A stretch of DNA of 52,762 bases from the NCBI RefSeq assembly GCF_900111095.1, contig NZ_FOGB01000010.1, positions 70,840 through 123,601 of the forward strand. Reading direction: 5' to 3'. Positions 46,056-52,762 of this stretch are shown one piece after another. The first letter of the stretch is position 1. Every line of letters begins with the position of its first letter. The translations under genes and the position numbers were made by a program. The stretch is from Amphritea atlantica. Lineage in GTDB: Bacteria; Pseudomonadota; Gammaproteobacteria; Pseudomonadales; Balneatricaceae. The notes beneath the pieces are model-generated. The model was not told where the DNA came from and did not search any database. It worked only from the letters and a program-made list of their open reading frames with translations.

Positions 46056-47105
46056 TCAGTCCGCACCATTTTGGCGGGTCTTTTTCGACAAAAACATCGC
46101 ATCGCCATAACTGAAGAAACGATAGCACTGCGCCACCGCCTCTTTATATGCCGCCATCATCTGTTCATAACCGGCAAACGCCGACACCAGCATCAGCAGG
46201 GTCGACTCCGGCAGATGGAAGTTGGTGATCAGCAGATCCACGGTGCGAAACCGATATCCGGGAAAGATAAAGATATCGGTATCGCCAAAAAACGGCTGAA
46301 TCTCTCCCGCCTGACTGGCCGTTTCCAGACAGCGTACCGAGGTCGTACCCACTGCCAGCACCCGGTTGCCCCGGGCTTTGGTCTCACGCACCGCCTGACA
46401 CACTGCTTCCGGCACTTCGATATATTCAGCATGCATCTTGTGATCCTGAATATTCTCGACCTTGACCGGCCGGAAGGTGCCTGCGCCCACATGCAGGGTC
46501 ACGAAGGCTTTATTAACGCCCTTTTCTTCCAGACTGGCTAACAGTGCATCATCGAAATGCAGCCCCGCCGTTGGTGCGGCCACCGCCCCAGGTTTCTCGT
46601 TATACACTGTCTGATAGCGTTCCCGGTCAGAAAGTTCATCTTCCCGTTTCATATAGGGGGGCAGCGGCATGTGTCCGAACTGTTCTAACGCTTCAATCAG
46701 ATGCCCCTCTGCCAGATCAAACTCAAGTTCAAACAGATCATCATGACGGGCAACCATGGTGGCTTTCAGGCCGCCCTCCAGAGTCAGCTCGGCCCCCGGC
46801 TTGGGCGACCGGCTGGAGCGGATGTGAGCCAGAGCTGAACGCTCATCCAGCACCCGCTCAATCAGCACTTCGATCTTGCCGCCGGAGGCTTTCTCACCAA
46901 ACATCCGTGCGGGAATCACCCGGGTGTTGTTAAACACCACCAGATCGCCGGGTTCCAGCAGATCCAGAACCTCAAAAAACTGCCGGTGCTGAAACTCACC
47001 GCTATTGCCATCCACACAGAACAAACGGCTGTCGCTGCGCTTTTCCAGGGGGTAGCGGGCGATCAGCTCGTCGGGAAGATCAAAATGAAAATCTTTTACC
47101 TGCAT
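46056..47105 (-). CDS. queA: S-adenosylmethionine:tRNA ribosyltransferase-isomerase
   Basis: A 349-residue enzyme that transfers and isomerises the ribosyl part of AdoMet onto preQ1 in tRNA, making epoxyqueuosine, directly after the Tgt step. Family signatures include the start [42 protein letters not shown]-like [31 protein letters not shown] and [20 protein letters not shown]. Length is normal for the family. It begins the queA-tgt-yajC group. The Shine-Dalgarno match is weak (AGG about 14 bases upstream). Confidence 0.98.
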   Translation of the reverse strand: MQVKDFHFDLPDELIARYPLEKRSDSRLFCVDGNSGEFQHRQFFEVLDLLEPGDLVVFNNTRVIPARMFGEKASGGKIEVLIERVLDERSALAHIRSSRSPKPGAELTLEGGLKATMVARHDDLFELEFDLAEGHLIEALEQFGHMPLPPYMKREDELSDRERYQTVYNEKPGAVAAPTAGLHFDDALLASLEEKGVNKAFVTLHVGAGTFRPVKVENIQDHKMHAEYIEVPEAVCQAVRETKARGNRVLAVGTTSVRCLETASQAGEIQPFFGDTDIFIFPGYRFRTVDLLITNFHLPESTLLMLVSAFAGYEQMMAAYKEAVAQCYRFFSYGDAMFLSKKTRQNGAD

Positions 47106-47418
47106 AGATAAACGTTAACCTGAGACGCAATAAATTAGCTGAAACCGGCCACCTGTTCTCTGACCGGCCGATAAAAAGGGTGCGTATTCTACCCGATTTG
47201 CGGTCAAAATTCAGCTAAATTAGACGATGAAAAATGATCTCAGGCATCAGTCACCGGTAAAACAGAGGGGAAAAGGGCGTCAGCGGTGTCAGCGCGACCA
47301 AAGAGAGACGAAATAACGCGTGATAACCGGCACAGGCATTACCCGGGCTCAGTAGGCCTATGTCACTCTGACAGAGTGTTCAGCCAGGCAGATAGACAGC
47401 TTAAGGATGTGACTCAAC
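47106..47418 (-). promoter_or_regulatory. Intergenic region upstream of queA
   Basis: A 313-bp gap. On the minus strand a TAGAAT -10 candidate (bases 47186-47191) is preceded by only a weak -35. Between it and queA is a small GC hairpin (CGGCC/GGCCG, about 47144-47167). A CACTCT/AGAGTG inverted repeat at 47364-47378 lies after the neighbouring 244-codon gene but lacks a T tract. No gene seen. Confidence 0.4.
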
Positions 47419-48153
47419 TCATTGTTCCGCAGGCTCAAGCACTATCGCGGGCAACCGACACCAGAGATTCAACAGACAGAGTCCACTCATGGCACACACC
47501 GCAACAATTTCAACTGTGCCCGCCACCGATATAACATAGGCAAAACCGCTGTAGAATCTGGCCATCCACCAGGAGCCAATATCCAGCCACAAGGCGATCC
47601 AGCCTGCAGAGATCAATAGGCTTTTCATCCATGGGCGGAAACTGCTGTAGGCCATTATCATCGATACGATCACCAGAAACACAGCAATACCGAACAGATG
47701 TATATGTGCAGTTCTTGCCATCTGGGTCCAGCTGTACCCGCCTTCGGTATACTGCACAATATCCTCGTAGCTGCTGAAGGGCATAGAGGTGATCGCCTTG
47801 CTCATCTGCGAATTGCGACTATGGCACTTCTGGCAGTCCTCGCTGATGATATACATCACCTCATCTTTAAAGAAGCCATCATCCTGCGCGCCGTCGGCAA
47901 TCCATTTCGCAATCACATCAATATCACCATCTTCGGTGACATATTGATACATCGGGCCTTTCATCGCCGCTATCAGGCGTGAATCACTGTAGTGTGACTG
48001 AACCCTGTCCATCTCCGGGATATTGAAGCCCCGATCATGGGATGAATAGAGTAGACCGATCAGGGTGGTCGCGCTGAGCGCCGCCAAAATAACAGTGATG
48101 AGAAAGCCGGAAAGTGCCAGTTTTGCCGAAACGTTAAGTACCGAGATACGCAT
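47419..48153 (-). CDS. Membrane protein with one haem-c motif
   Basis: A 244-residue protein I cannot name. A first membrane helix (about 11-35) is followed by a periplasmic domain of about 110 residues with one CXXCH haem-c site, CQKCH (Cys107, Cys110, His111). Three further hydrophobic helices follow, at about 152-171, 178-196 and 204-231. His150 and His152, at the membrane edge, could be further haem ligands. The layout suggests a membrane-anchored electron-transfer protein. It is the second gene after the exported EB-dehydrogenase-related protein, 98 bases away on the same strand, so the two probably share a redox pathway. The start region (GAGGTTAAGCTATGCG) is nearly the same as that of the upstream gene. 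Confidence 0.8.
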   Translation of the reverse strand: MRISVLNVSAKLALSGFLITVILAALSATTLIGLLYSSHDRGFNIPEMDRVQSHYSDSRLIAAMKGPMYQYVTEDGDIDVIAKWIADGAQDDGFFKDEVMYIISEDCQKCHSRNSQMSKAITSMPFSSYEDIVQYTEGGYSWTQMARTAHIHLFGIAVFLVIVSMIMAYSSFRPWMKSLLISAGWIALWLDIGSWWMARFYSGFAYVISVAGTVEIVAVCAMSGLCLLNLWCRLPAIVLEPAEQ

Positions 48154-48189
48154 AGCTTAACCTCTGATAAGTAGCACCACATAAGCGGA

Positions 48190-48216
48190 GTCTCTTCCCC
48201 CGCCGGAAGAAGAGAC
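48190..48216 (-). other. Hairpin between the two haem-protein genes
   Basis: Inverted repeat GTCTCTTC/GAAGAGAC with an 11-base GC-rich loop lies in the 98-base gap. No T tract follows, so it is unlikely to be a terminator and may protect or process the shared transcript. Confidence 0.5.
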
Positions 48217-48251
48217 CATCTGTTGAGACGCCGGTCATAGCATCAATGCTG

Positions 48252-49340
48252 TTACTTAAAGATCAGATCATAGGCACCTTCATGGTAGAGGTGATCAATC
48301 TGTGAATTATCAAACACCGAAACCCCAAAACTGTAAGCTTTGCTCAGGTCACTGAACTGAACATCCTGAACCCCGGCATTCTCTCCGGTTGTCACCAGCG
48401 CCCGTTTGATTTCGATAGTCCACCGGCCATCCCGCCAATCCCCTTTTGCCCAGATATCCCCGCGGGACCCGGTAAAGGGTTCAGACATAATGCCTGGAAT
48501 CCGGTCACCCTCTCTAAACGTATCAACGAACGGCGTTTTCTGCGAAGGTGTAATGGTATAGCCATCCACATTGCCCTGTGTCCGATTCATAAAAGCAGGT
48601 CCGGTCTTTTCGGCATTCACATTATCAACGTAGCCACCACCGGTTTTACTATCCCCATGACGGCCCCATTCACCATTCACTGCGGGGTCATTTACACTGT
48701 CGATGTACTGATCGTCAATCAGCCCCAGCGGATTCATACGCACACTTTTCCAGTGCCATATATCGATGGTCTCACCGTCGCGGGTATATTTCCGTCCCGG
48801 TGCTTTGCCGGTTTGATCAAAGCCATTAATTTTGCCGCTATCATCCTGCATATGACAGGCGACATCACAGCCTTTCTTGGCGAATCCCCGGGCATTGATG
48901 TTCCACAACAGCGCCAGCTTATCTTCATAAAAAACGTTGTCGTGCCCCGTCTGATCCTTCCCCTTCAGCTGTTTCCAACTGCCATCAGCCTGCTTTTCCC
49001 AGGGAAAGCGGGCCAGACTTTTAGTCGGATCATTATACTGAACCAGGAGGTAGATAAAATGTTCATCGTAGAGGGATTTCAGTCGCACATTAACGCTGCT
49101 CATACCACCATAGTTATCGGCTTTATAGGGCAGGTTATCAAGCTGAATACTCAACTCAGGGGCTTTATCCCATGCGCTTTCAGCCATGCCATCAAGGATA
49201 ATGGTGGTATCAGTCTTTACACTGGTCAGTGTCTCGTTGGCGGCCTGCACGGCACTACTTAGCGCACAACTTAAAGCGGCGCCACTCAGTAGTACCAGTG
49301 ACCCTATATAACCTGCTGGAGTTTGCATAAAGCTTCGCAT
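48252..49340 (-). CDS. Exported ethylbenzene dehydrogenase-related haem protein
   Basis: A 362-residue protein with a signal peptide (about 1-33, cleavage after VQA). The mature part shows the layout of the ethylbenzene-dehydrogenase gamma-like haem-binding family: an early TIILDGMAESAWDKAPEL strand, VNVRLKSLYDEHFIYLLVQYND, YEDKLALLWNIN, and a late WTIEIKRALVTTG strand. Between them is GCDVACHM, a CX3CH haem attachment candidate (Cys158, Cys162, His163), spaced one residue wider than the standard CXXCH. Probably a periplasmic redox protein; its electron donor or acceptor is likely the membrane CXXCH protein encoded next. The ATG has AGAGGA upstream. Substrate is not deducible. Confidence 0.85.
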   Translation of the reverse strand: MRSFMQTPAGYIGSLVLLSGAALSCALSSAVQAANETLTSVKTDTTIILDGMAESAWDKAPELSIQLDNLPYKADNYGGMSSVNVRLKSLYDEHFIYLLVQYNDPTKSLARFPWEKQADGSWKQLKGKDQTGHDNVFYEDKLALLWNINARGFAKKGCDVACHMQDDSGKINGFDQTGKAPGRKYTRDGETIDIWHWKSVRMNPLGLIDDQYIDSVNDPAVNGEWGRHGDSKTGGGYVDNVNAEKTGPAFMNRTQGNVDGYTITPSQKTPFVDTFREGDRIPGIMSEPFTGSRGDIWAKGDWRDGRWTIEIKRALVTTGENAGVQDVQFSDLSKAYSFGVSVFDNSQIDHLYHEGAYDLIFK

Positions 49341-49667
49341 AGCTTAATCCTCTCTCTGAGTTGATATAGCAGAGTCCCCCCTCTCCTTTTTTAAACCCTT
49401 ACGCTACAGCTAAGCCTATAAACGCCGAAAGTGCGAACCCGGAAGCCAAATGAACCGGCTATACACTATGACCATATTGATCGGCTGTGCAGCTGCGCGA
49501 CCACTCTGGCCACACAGCAAGCCCGCCGCGTTACCCGCTAACCCTTACAGTTTGTCCGTCTTCCTGCGTCGTTAATCCGGGTACAATGACGCCCCTGATG
49601 TAATACCCTACACCCCATAAACCCAAAGGCTCCGGATTTACGTTCCGATCGGCTGAGGAGAACAAAA
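49341..49667. promoter_or_regulatory. Divergent region between haem-protein genes and trhO
   Basis: A 327-bp gap between genes pointing apart. On the plus strand a TACAAT -10 candidate at 49582-49587 could serve trhO, with no good -35. On the minus strand a purine-rich tract (AAAAAAGGAGAGGGGGG) precedes the haem-protein gene. No gene, repeat or RNA recognised. Confidence 0.4.
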
Positions 49668-50648
49668 ATGTCACAGACCATCGTCTGCGCAATGTATAAG
49701 TTTGTCGCGCTGGAAGATTTTGCAACCCTGCGCGAACCGCTGCACCAAGTGATGCTGGATAACGGCGTCCGCGGCACCCTGCTACTGGCCAGTGAAGGCA
49801 TTAACGGCACCGTTGCTGGCAGCCGCGAAGGCATTGATGCCCTGCTGGCCTGGCTGCAGAACGATCCCCGACTGGCCGATATCGTGTACAAAGAATCTCT
49901 GGACGACAGCAATCCGTTTCACCGCACCAAGGTGAAGCTGAAAAAAGAGATCGTCACCATGGGCGTTGAAGGGATCGACCCGAAACGGGTGGTCGGCACC
50001 TACGTTAAACCCCGCGACTGGAACACGCTGATCTCAGACCCGGAAGTGGTGCTGGTAGATACCCGCAACGATTACGAGGTTCAGGTGGGCACCTTTAAGG
50101 GGGCGATCAACCCCAACACTGAGACCTTTCGCGAGTTTCCTCAGTATGTAAAAGAGCATCTCGATCCACAGAAAAACCGCAAGGTGGCGATGTTCTGCAC
50201 CGGCGGCATCCGCTGTGAAAAATCCACCGCCTACCTGAAAGAGCAGGGCTTCGATGAGGTCTATCATCTGGAGGGCGGCATCCTGAAATACCTCGAAGAG
50301 GTGCCCCAGGACAACTCCTTATGGGAAGGGGAATGCTTCGTGTTTGATAACCGGGTGACGGTAAATCATCAACTGGAAAAGGGCAGCTACGATCAGTGCC
50401 ACGCCTGCCGCCTGCCCCTCACTGCCGAGCAGATGCAGAGCGATCAATACCAGGCCGGTATCAGCTGCCCCAACTGCTATGACAGCCTCAGCGATGAACA
50501 GCGTGAGCGTTTTATCGAACGACAGAAGCAGATGCAACTGGCACAGCAGCGGGGCGAGGCCCACCTGGGAGCCGATGCCAACGAGACCAGCAGCAAACGC
50601 CGGCAGCGTAAACTGCAGGAGCGTCTGGCGCAGCAGGAAAACAACTGA
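49668..50648 (+). CDS. trhO: tRNA uridine(34) hydroxylase, rhodanese family
   Basis: A 326-residue protein of the YceA/TrhO family, which makes 5-hydroxyuridine at the tRNA wobble position using molecular oxygen. An N-terminal acylphosphatase-like domain (about 1-95) is followed by a rhodanese domain (about 120-215) with the active-site loop [10 protein letters not shown] (Cys177, Cys183). The C-terminal part has paired CXXC motifs (CHAC at 244-247, CPNC at 267-270), probably binding zinc, then a charged Gln/Arg-rich helix. Slightly shorter than E. coli TrhO. GAGGAG lies eight bases before the ATG. Transcribed alone, convergent with the LysR gene. Confidence 0.95.
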   Translation: MSQTIVCAMYKFVALEDFATLREPLHQVMLDNGVRGTLLLASEGINGTVAGSREGIDALLAWLQNDPRLADIVYKESLDDSNPFHRTKVKLKKEIVTMGVEGIDPKRVVGTYVKPRDWNTLISDPEVVLVDTRNDYEVQVGTFKGAINPNTETFREFPQYVKEHLDPQKNRKVAMFCTGGIRCEKSTAYLKEQGFDEVYHLEGGILKYLEEVPQDNSLWEGECFVFDNRVTVNHQLEKGSYDQCHACRLPLTAEQMQSDQYQAGISCPNCYDSLSDEQRERFIERQKQMQLAQQRGEAHLGADANETSSKRRQRKLQERLAQQENN

Positions 50649-50666
50649 TACCTGGCGATGTTATTG

Positions 50667-50710
50667 CAGTCCGGTCTGCGTGCTTATCTTCAAACACCGC
50701 CGGACTGTTT
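50667..50710. terminator. Candidate terminator between convergent trhO and LysR gene
   Basis: Inverted repeat CAGTCCGG/CCGGACTG with a 25-base loop, followed by TTTAA on the plus strand. It lies 18 bases after trhO and just before the LysR stop. The long loop makes it a moderate candidate. Confidence 0.5.
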
Positions 50711-50712
50711 AA

Positions 50713-51591
50713 TCATGCCTGATGACACAGCTCAATCCAGCGCTCGATCCCGGCACTACGGTACTTATGCTTATTGATCACCAGATACAGCTGACGACTG
50801 AAATCTCGTCCGGCGACCCACAAGGGCACCAGGGTTCCCAGCTCAAACGACTCTTGTAACGCGATGCGCGACAGACAACCGATCCCCAATCCCTGCGCCA
50901 CCGCCTGTTTGATCCCCTCGGCGTGTTCCAGCTCCAGCAACACATTCAGATTGGGCAACAGTCCGTGCAACGCCCAGTCAAACGCCTGACGGGTACCCGA
51001 CCCCTGTTCCCGCAGAATCCAGCGGGCTGACAGCAGATCGGTATCACTCAACTGCGGTTTCTGCGTCAACGGATGATCCGGGGCACAGAACACCTCAAGG
51101 CGGTCATTCAGCCAGGGGATCACCTCCAGGTCGGGGTGCTGCACCTCCCCTTCCACCAGGCCGATATCCAGATCAAAATTGACCAGCCGGGCAGCGATGG
51201 CCGAGGTATTGGCCACCTGAAGATCCAGTTTCGCTCTGGGTTGCTCGTCGAGATAACGGGCGATCAGCCCTACTGCCAGATAGTTACCGATGGTCATGGT
51301 GGCGCCGATCTTCAGCTGCCCTACCGCCTCATGCTGCGCCATATCCTGTTCCAGACTGCGGGCCCGTTCCAACAGCGCTTCTGCCCGGGGACGCAGCAAC
51401 CGCCCCAGCTCATTGATCTTCAGCCGCTTACCCACCCGATCAAACAGCTGGATATCAAACTGCGCTTCCAGATCCCGCAATGCACCACTAGCCGCCGATT
51501 GCGACATCGACAGACTCTCCGCCGCGCGGGAGATATTGTCAAAATGGGCAACCGCCAGAAATACCTCCAGCTGTCGTAAGCTATACTTCAT
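50713..51591 (-). CDS. finR: LysR-type transcriptional regulator, FinR-like
   Basis: A 292-residue LysR-family protein. A winged helix-turn-helix occupies residues 1-60 (LRQLEVFLAVAHFDNISRAA, SQSAASGALRDLE), followed by a substrate-binding fold (about 90-292) with LKIGATMTIGNYLA and LDIGLVEGEV. It is divergent from fpr with 145 bases between. In pseudomonads the LysR regulator FinR lies next to fpr and activates it under superoxide stress, so this is the probable role. The gene symbol rests on context and overall resemblance, not on an alignment; another LysR paralogue is possible. Confidence 0.8.
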   Translation of the reverse strand: MKYSLRQLEVFLAVAHFDNISRAAESLSMSQSAASGALRDLEAQFDIQLFDRVGKRLKINELGRLLRPRAEALLERARSLEQDMAQHEAVGQLKIGATMTIGNYLAVGLIARYLDEQPRAKLDLQVANTSAIAARLVNFDLDIGLVEGEVQHPDLEVIPWLNDRLEVFCAPDHPLTQKPQLSDTDLLSARWILREQGSGTRQAFDWALHGLLPNLNVLLELEHAEGIKQAVAQGLGIGCLSRIALQESFELGTLVPLWVAGRDFSRQLYLVINKHKYRSAGIERWIELCHQA

Positions 51592-51736
51592 AACCTGTTT
51601 TTCCGATAACTGTTACCATAATAATCGTCTTTAACAATATAGCAGACCGATCTACTATGCACTCAGGAAATAGATAGCCCCTTTTTTATAACCTGAATCA
51701 ACAGTGTTATCAGTTGCATAAGTATGAGGTAGTTCC
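51592..51736. promoter_or_regulatory. Divergent promoter region, finR-like gene and fpr
   Basis: A 145-base AT-rich region expected to hold both promoters and the LysR operator. fpr has GAGG at 51726-51729 before its ATG. I see no perfect inverted repeat, which is usual for LysR sites of the T-N11-A type. Confidence 0.5.
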
Positions 51737-52510
51737 ATGTCAAATATCGGTCGTGAAGAGGTTCTCAGCGTACACCACTGGAACGATACCCTGTTCAGCT
51801 TTACCACCAGCCGGGATCCCGGATTTCGCTTCAAGAACGGTCACTTCACCCTGATCGGTCTGGAGCACGAAGGCCGCCCCCTGATGCGCGCCTACAGTAT
51901 CGCCAGTGCTAACCATGAAGATCAGCTGGAATTTTTCAGCATAAAGGTACAGGATGGCCCTCTGACCTCGAAGCTGCAGCGCATTCAACCCGGCGACCAG
52001 ATCCTGATCAGCCGCAAGCCCACCGGCACCCTGATCAATGATCACCTGTTGCCAGGCAAACACCTCTACCTGATCAGCACCGGTACCGGACTGGCTCCCT
52101 TTATGAGCATCATCAAAGACCCGGAAATTTATGAACAGTACGACAAAGTCATCCTCACCCACGGGGTGCGACAACTGTCGGAACTGGCCTATGCCGATGT
52201 GATTCAGGAGCACCTCCCCAGCAACGAGTACTTTGGCGATATGGTCAGCGACAAGCTGCTGTACTATCCCACCGTCACCCGCGAACCGTTCCGTAATCAG
52301 GGCCGGCTGACCGACCTGATCTCTACCGGCAAGCTGACACGCGATCTGGGCCTGCCCGACCTGAGCCTTGAGAATGACCGCTTTATGATCTGCGGCAGCC
52401 CGAGCATGCTGAAAGACACCACGAATATCCTCGACCAGATGGGCTTTATCGAAGCCCGCCACGGCGATCTGGGGCACTATGTGATTGAGCGGGCTTTTGT
52501 GGAACGTTGA
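51737..52510 (+). CDS. fpr: Ferredoxin-NADP+ reductase
   Basis: A 257-residue FAD enzyme that moves electrons between NADPH and ferredoxin or flavodoxin, supplying iron-sulfur and radical enzymes and countering oxidative stress. The FAD motif RAYSIAS (51-57) and the second motif KPTGTLI (94-100) are clear. The NADP motif STGTGLAPF (114-122), ICGSPSML near 218 and the C-terminal ERAFVER end are those of the bacterial subclass typified by Pseudomonas and Azotobacter Fpr. Close overall match to Pseudomonas FprA from memory. The neighbouring divergent LysR gene is its probable regulator. Confidence 0.95.
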   Translation: MSNIGREEVLSVHHWNDTLFSFTTSRDPGFRFKNGHFTLIGLEHEGRPLMRAYSIASANHEDQLEFFSIKVQDGPLTSKLQRIQPGDQILISRKPTGTLINDHLLPGKHLYLISTGTGLAPFMSIIKDPEIYEQYDKVILTHGVRQLSELAYADVIQEHLPSNEYFGDMVSDKLLYYPTVTREPFRNQGRLTDLISTGKLTRDLGLPDLSLENDRFMICGSPSMLKDTTNILDQMGFIEARHGDLGHYVIERAFVER

Positions 52511-52525
52511 AACAGGAACGTTGGA

Positions 52526-52554
52526 ACAACCGTCTGATTGAATGCAGCGGTTGT
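52526..52554 (+). terminator. Weak hairpin after fpr
   Basis: ACAACCG/CGGTTGT with a 15-base loop, 16 bases after the fpr stop. It lacks a T tract. A GGAACGTTG direct repeat straddles the stop codon just before it (52501-52524). Confidence 0.35.
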
Positions 52555-52589
52555 GACGCAACGATTTCAAAGATATTTCACTAATCGCA

Positions 52590-52617
52590 TTGACCGTTTG
52601 CAAACGAGCCGTATAAT
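52590..52617 (+). promoter_or_regulatory. Sigma-70 promoter of tRNA-Leu
   Basis: TTGACC (52590-52595), 16-base spacer, TATAAT (52612-52617), 15 bases before the tRNA. The region after the -10 is GC-rich (ACGCTCC), as is usual for stable-RNA promoters under stringent control. Confidence 0.88.
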
Positions 52618-52632
52618 ACGCTCCACGTTTGT

Positions 52633-52719
52633 GCCAGTGTGATGGAATTGGTAGACATAGGGGATTCAAAATCCCCCGCCCTTAAAAGCGTGCCGGTTCG
52701 AGTCCGGCCACTGGTACCA
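52633..52719 (+). tRNA. tRNA-Leu(CAA)
   Basis: An 87-base cloverleaf with CCA encoded. The acceptor arm GCCAGTG pairs with CACTGGT (one G-U at the end). The anticodon loop TTCAAAA gives CAA, which reads UUG. A long variable arm and the GTTCGAG T-loop are typical of tRNA-Leu class II. The D-loop has the GG pair in TTGGTAGAC. Confidence 0.97.
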
Positions 52720-52762
52720 TGATCGTAAGACATTAAGCCTCGTTACTCTTTAACCTAAAGAA

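Noticed and set aside
51740-52669. A 309-codon minus-strand frame
   Set aside because: Antisense to fpr and running into the tRNA gene; no family match.

Overview
The window comes from a marine-type gammaproteobacterium, most likely an Oceanospirillaceae or pseudomonad relative. The evidence is the queA-tgt-yajC-secD-secF gene order, a Pseudomonas-type fpr with a divergent LysR (finR-like) gene, and a LEPR-XLL/DUF4347/RTX giant secreted protein. Genus cannot be fixed from the sequence alone.

Positions 1-36554 (minus strand) are a single open reading frame that runs off the left edge. At least 12,184 codons are visible, so the product exceeds 1.2 MDa. Its N-terminus has a LEPR-XLL-type motif, an acidic linker and a DUF4347 domain with a caspase-like His/Cys pair. 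The rest alternates RTX calcium-binding blocks, three different beta-sandwich-like repeat families, a metzincin protease-like domain (HEMGHVMGMSH), a long central non-RTX module, an internally duplicated module on either side of an aromatic-rich non-repetitive island, Calx-beta-like repeats, and a closing series of long-period GDNG repeats cut by the window edge. Immediately upstream on the same strand is a TolC-family outer-membrane exporter gene (36688-38043). The two look like a type I secretion locus; the ABC transporter and membrane-fusion subunits are not in the window. An AT-rich 487-bp region upstream of tolC contains the rnr terminator and a six-codon leader-like ORF with a perfect Shine-Dalgarno sequence.

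Positions 38531-47105 (minus strand) are housekeeping: RNase R, then the queuosine/Sec cluster queA, tgt, yajC, secD, secF. queA and tgt make queuosine at the tRNA wobble position; YajC and SecDF form the proton-motive-force-driven accessory complex of the Sec translocon. Clear intrinsic terminators follow yajC, secF and rnr.

Positions 47419-49340 (minus strand) hold two genes of a probable periplasmic/membrane haem module: an exported ethylbenzene-dehydrogenase-related protein with a CX3CH motif, and a four-helix membrane protein with a CXXCH haem-c motif. Positions 49668-50648 (plus) encode TrhO, a tRNA U34 hydroxylase of the rhodanese family. It converges on a LysR-type regulator (50713-51591, minus), which is itself divergent from ferredoxin-NADP+ reductase (51737-52510, plus), an arrangement known from the FinR-Fpr oxidative-stress pair. 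The window ends with a tRNA-Leu(CAA) gene driven by a strong consensus promoter.
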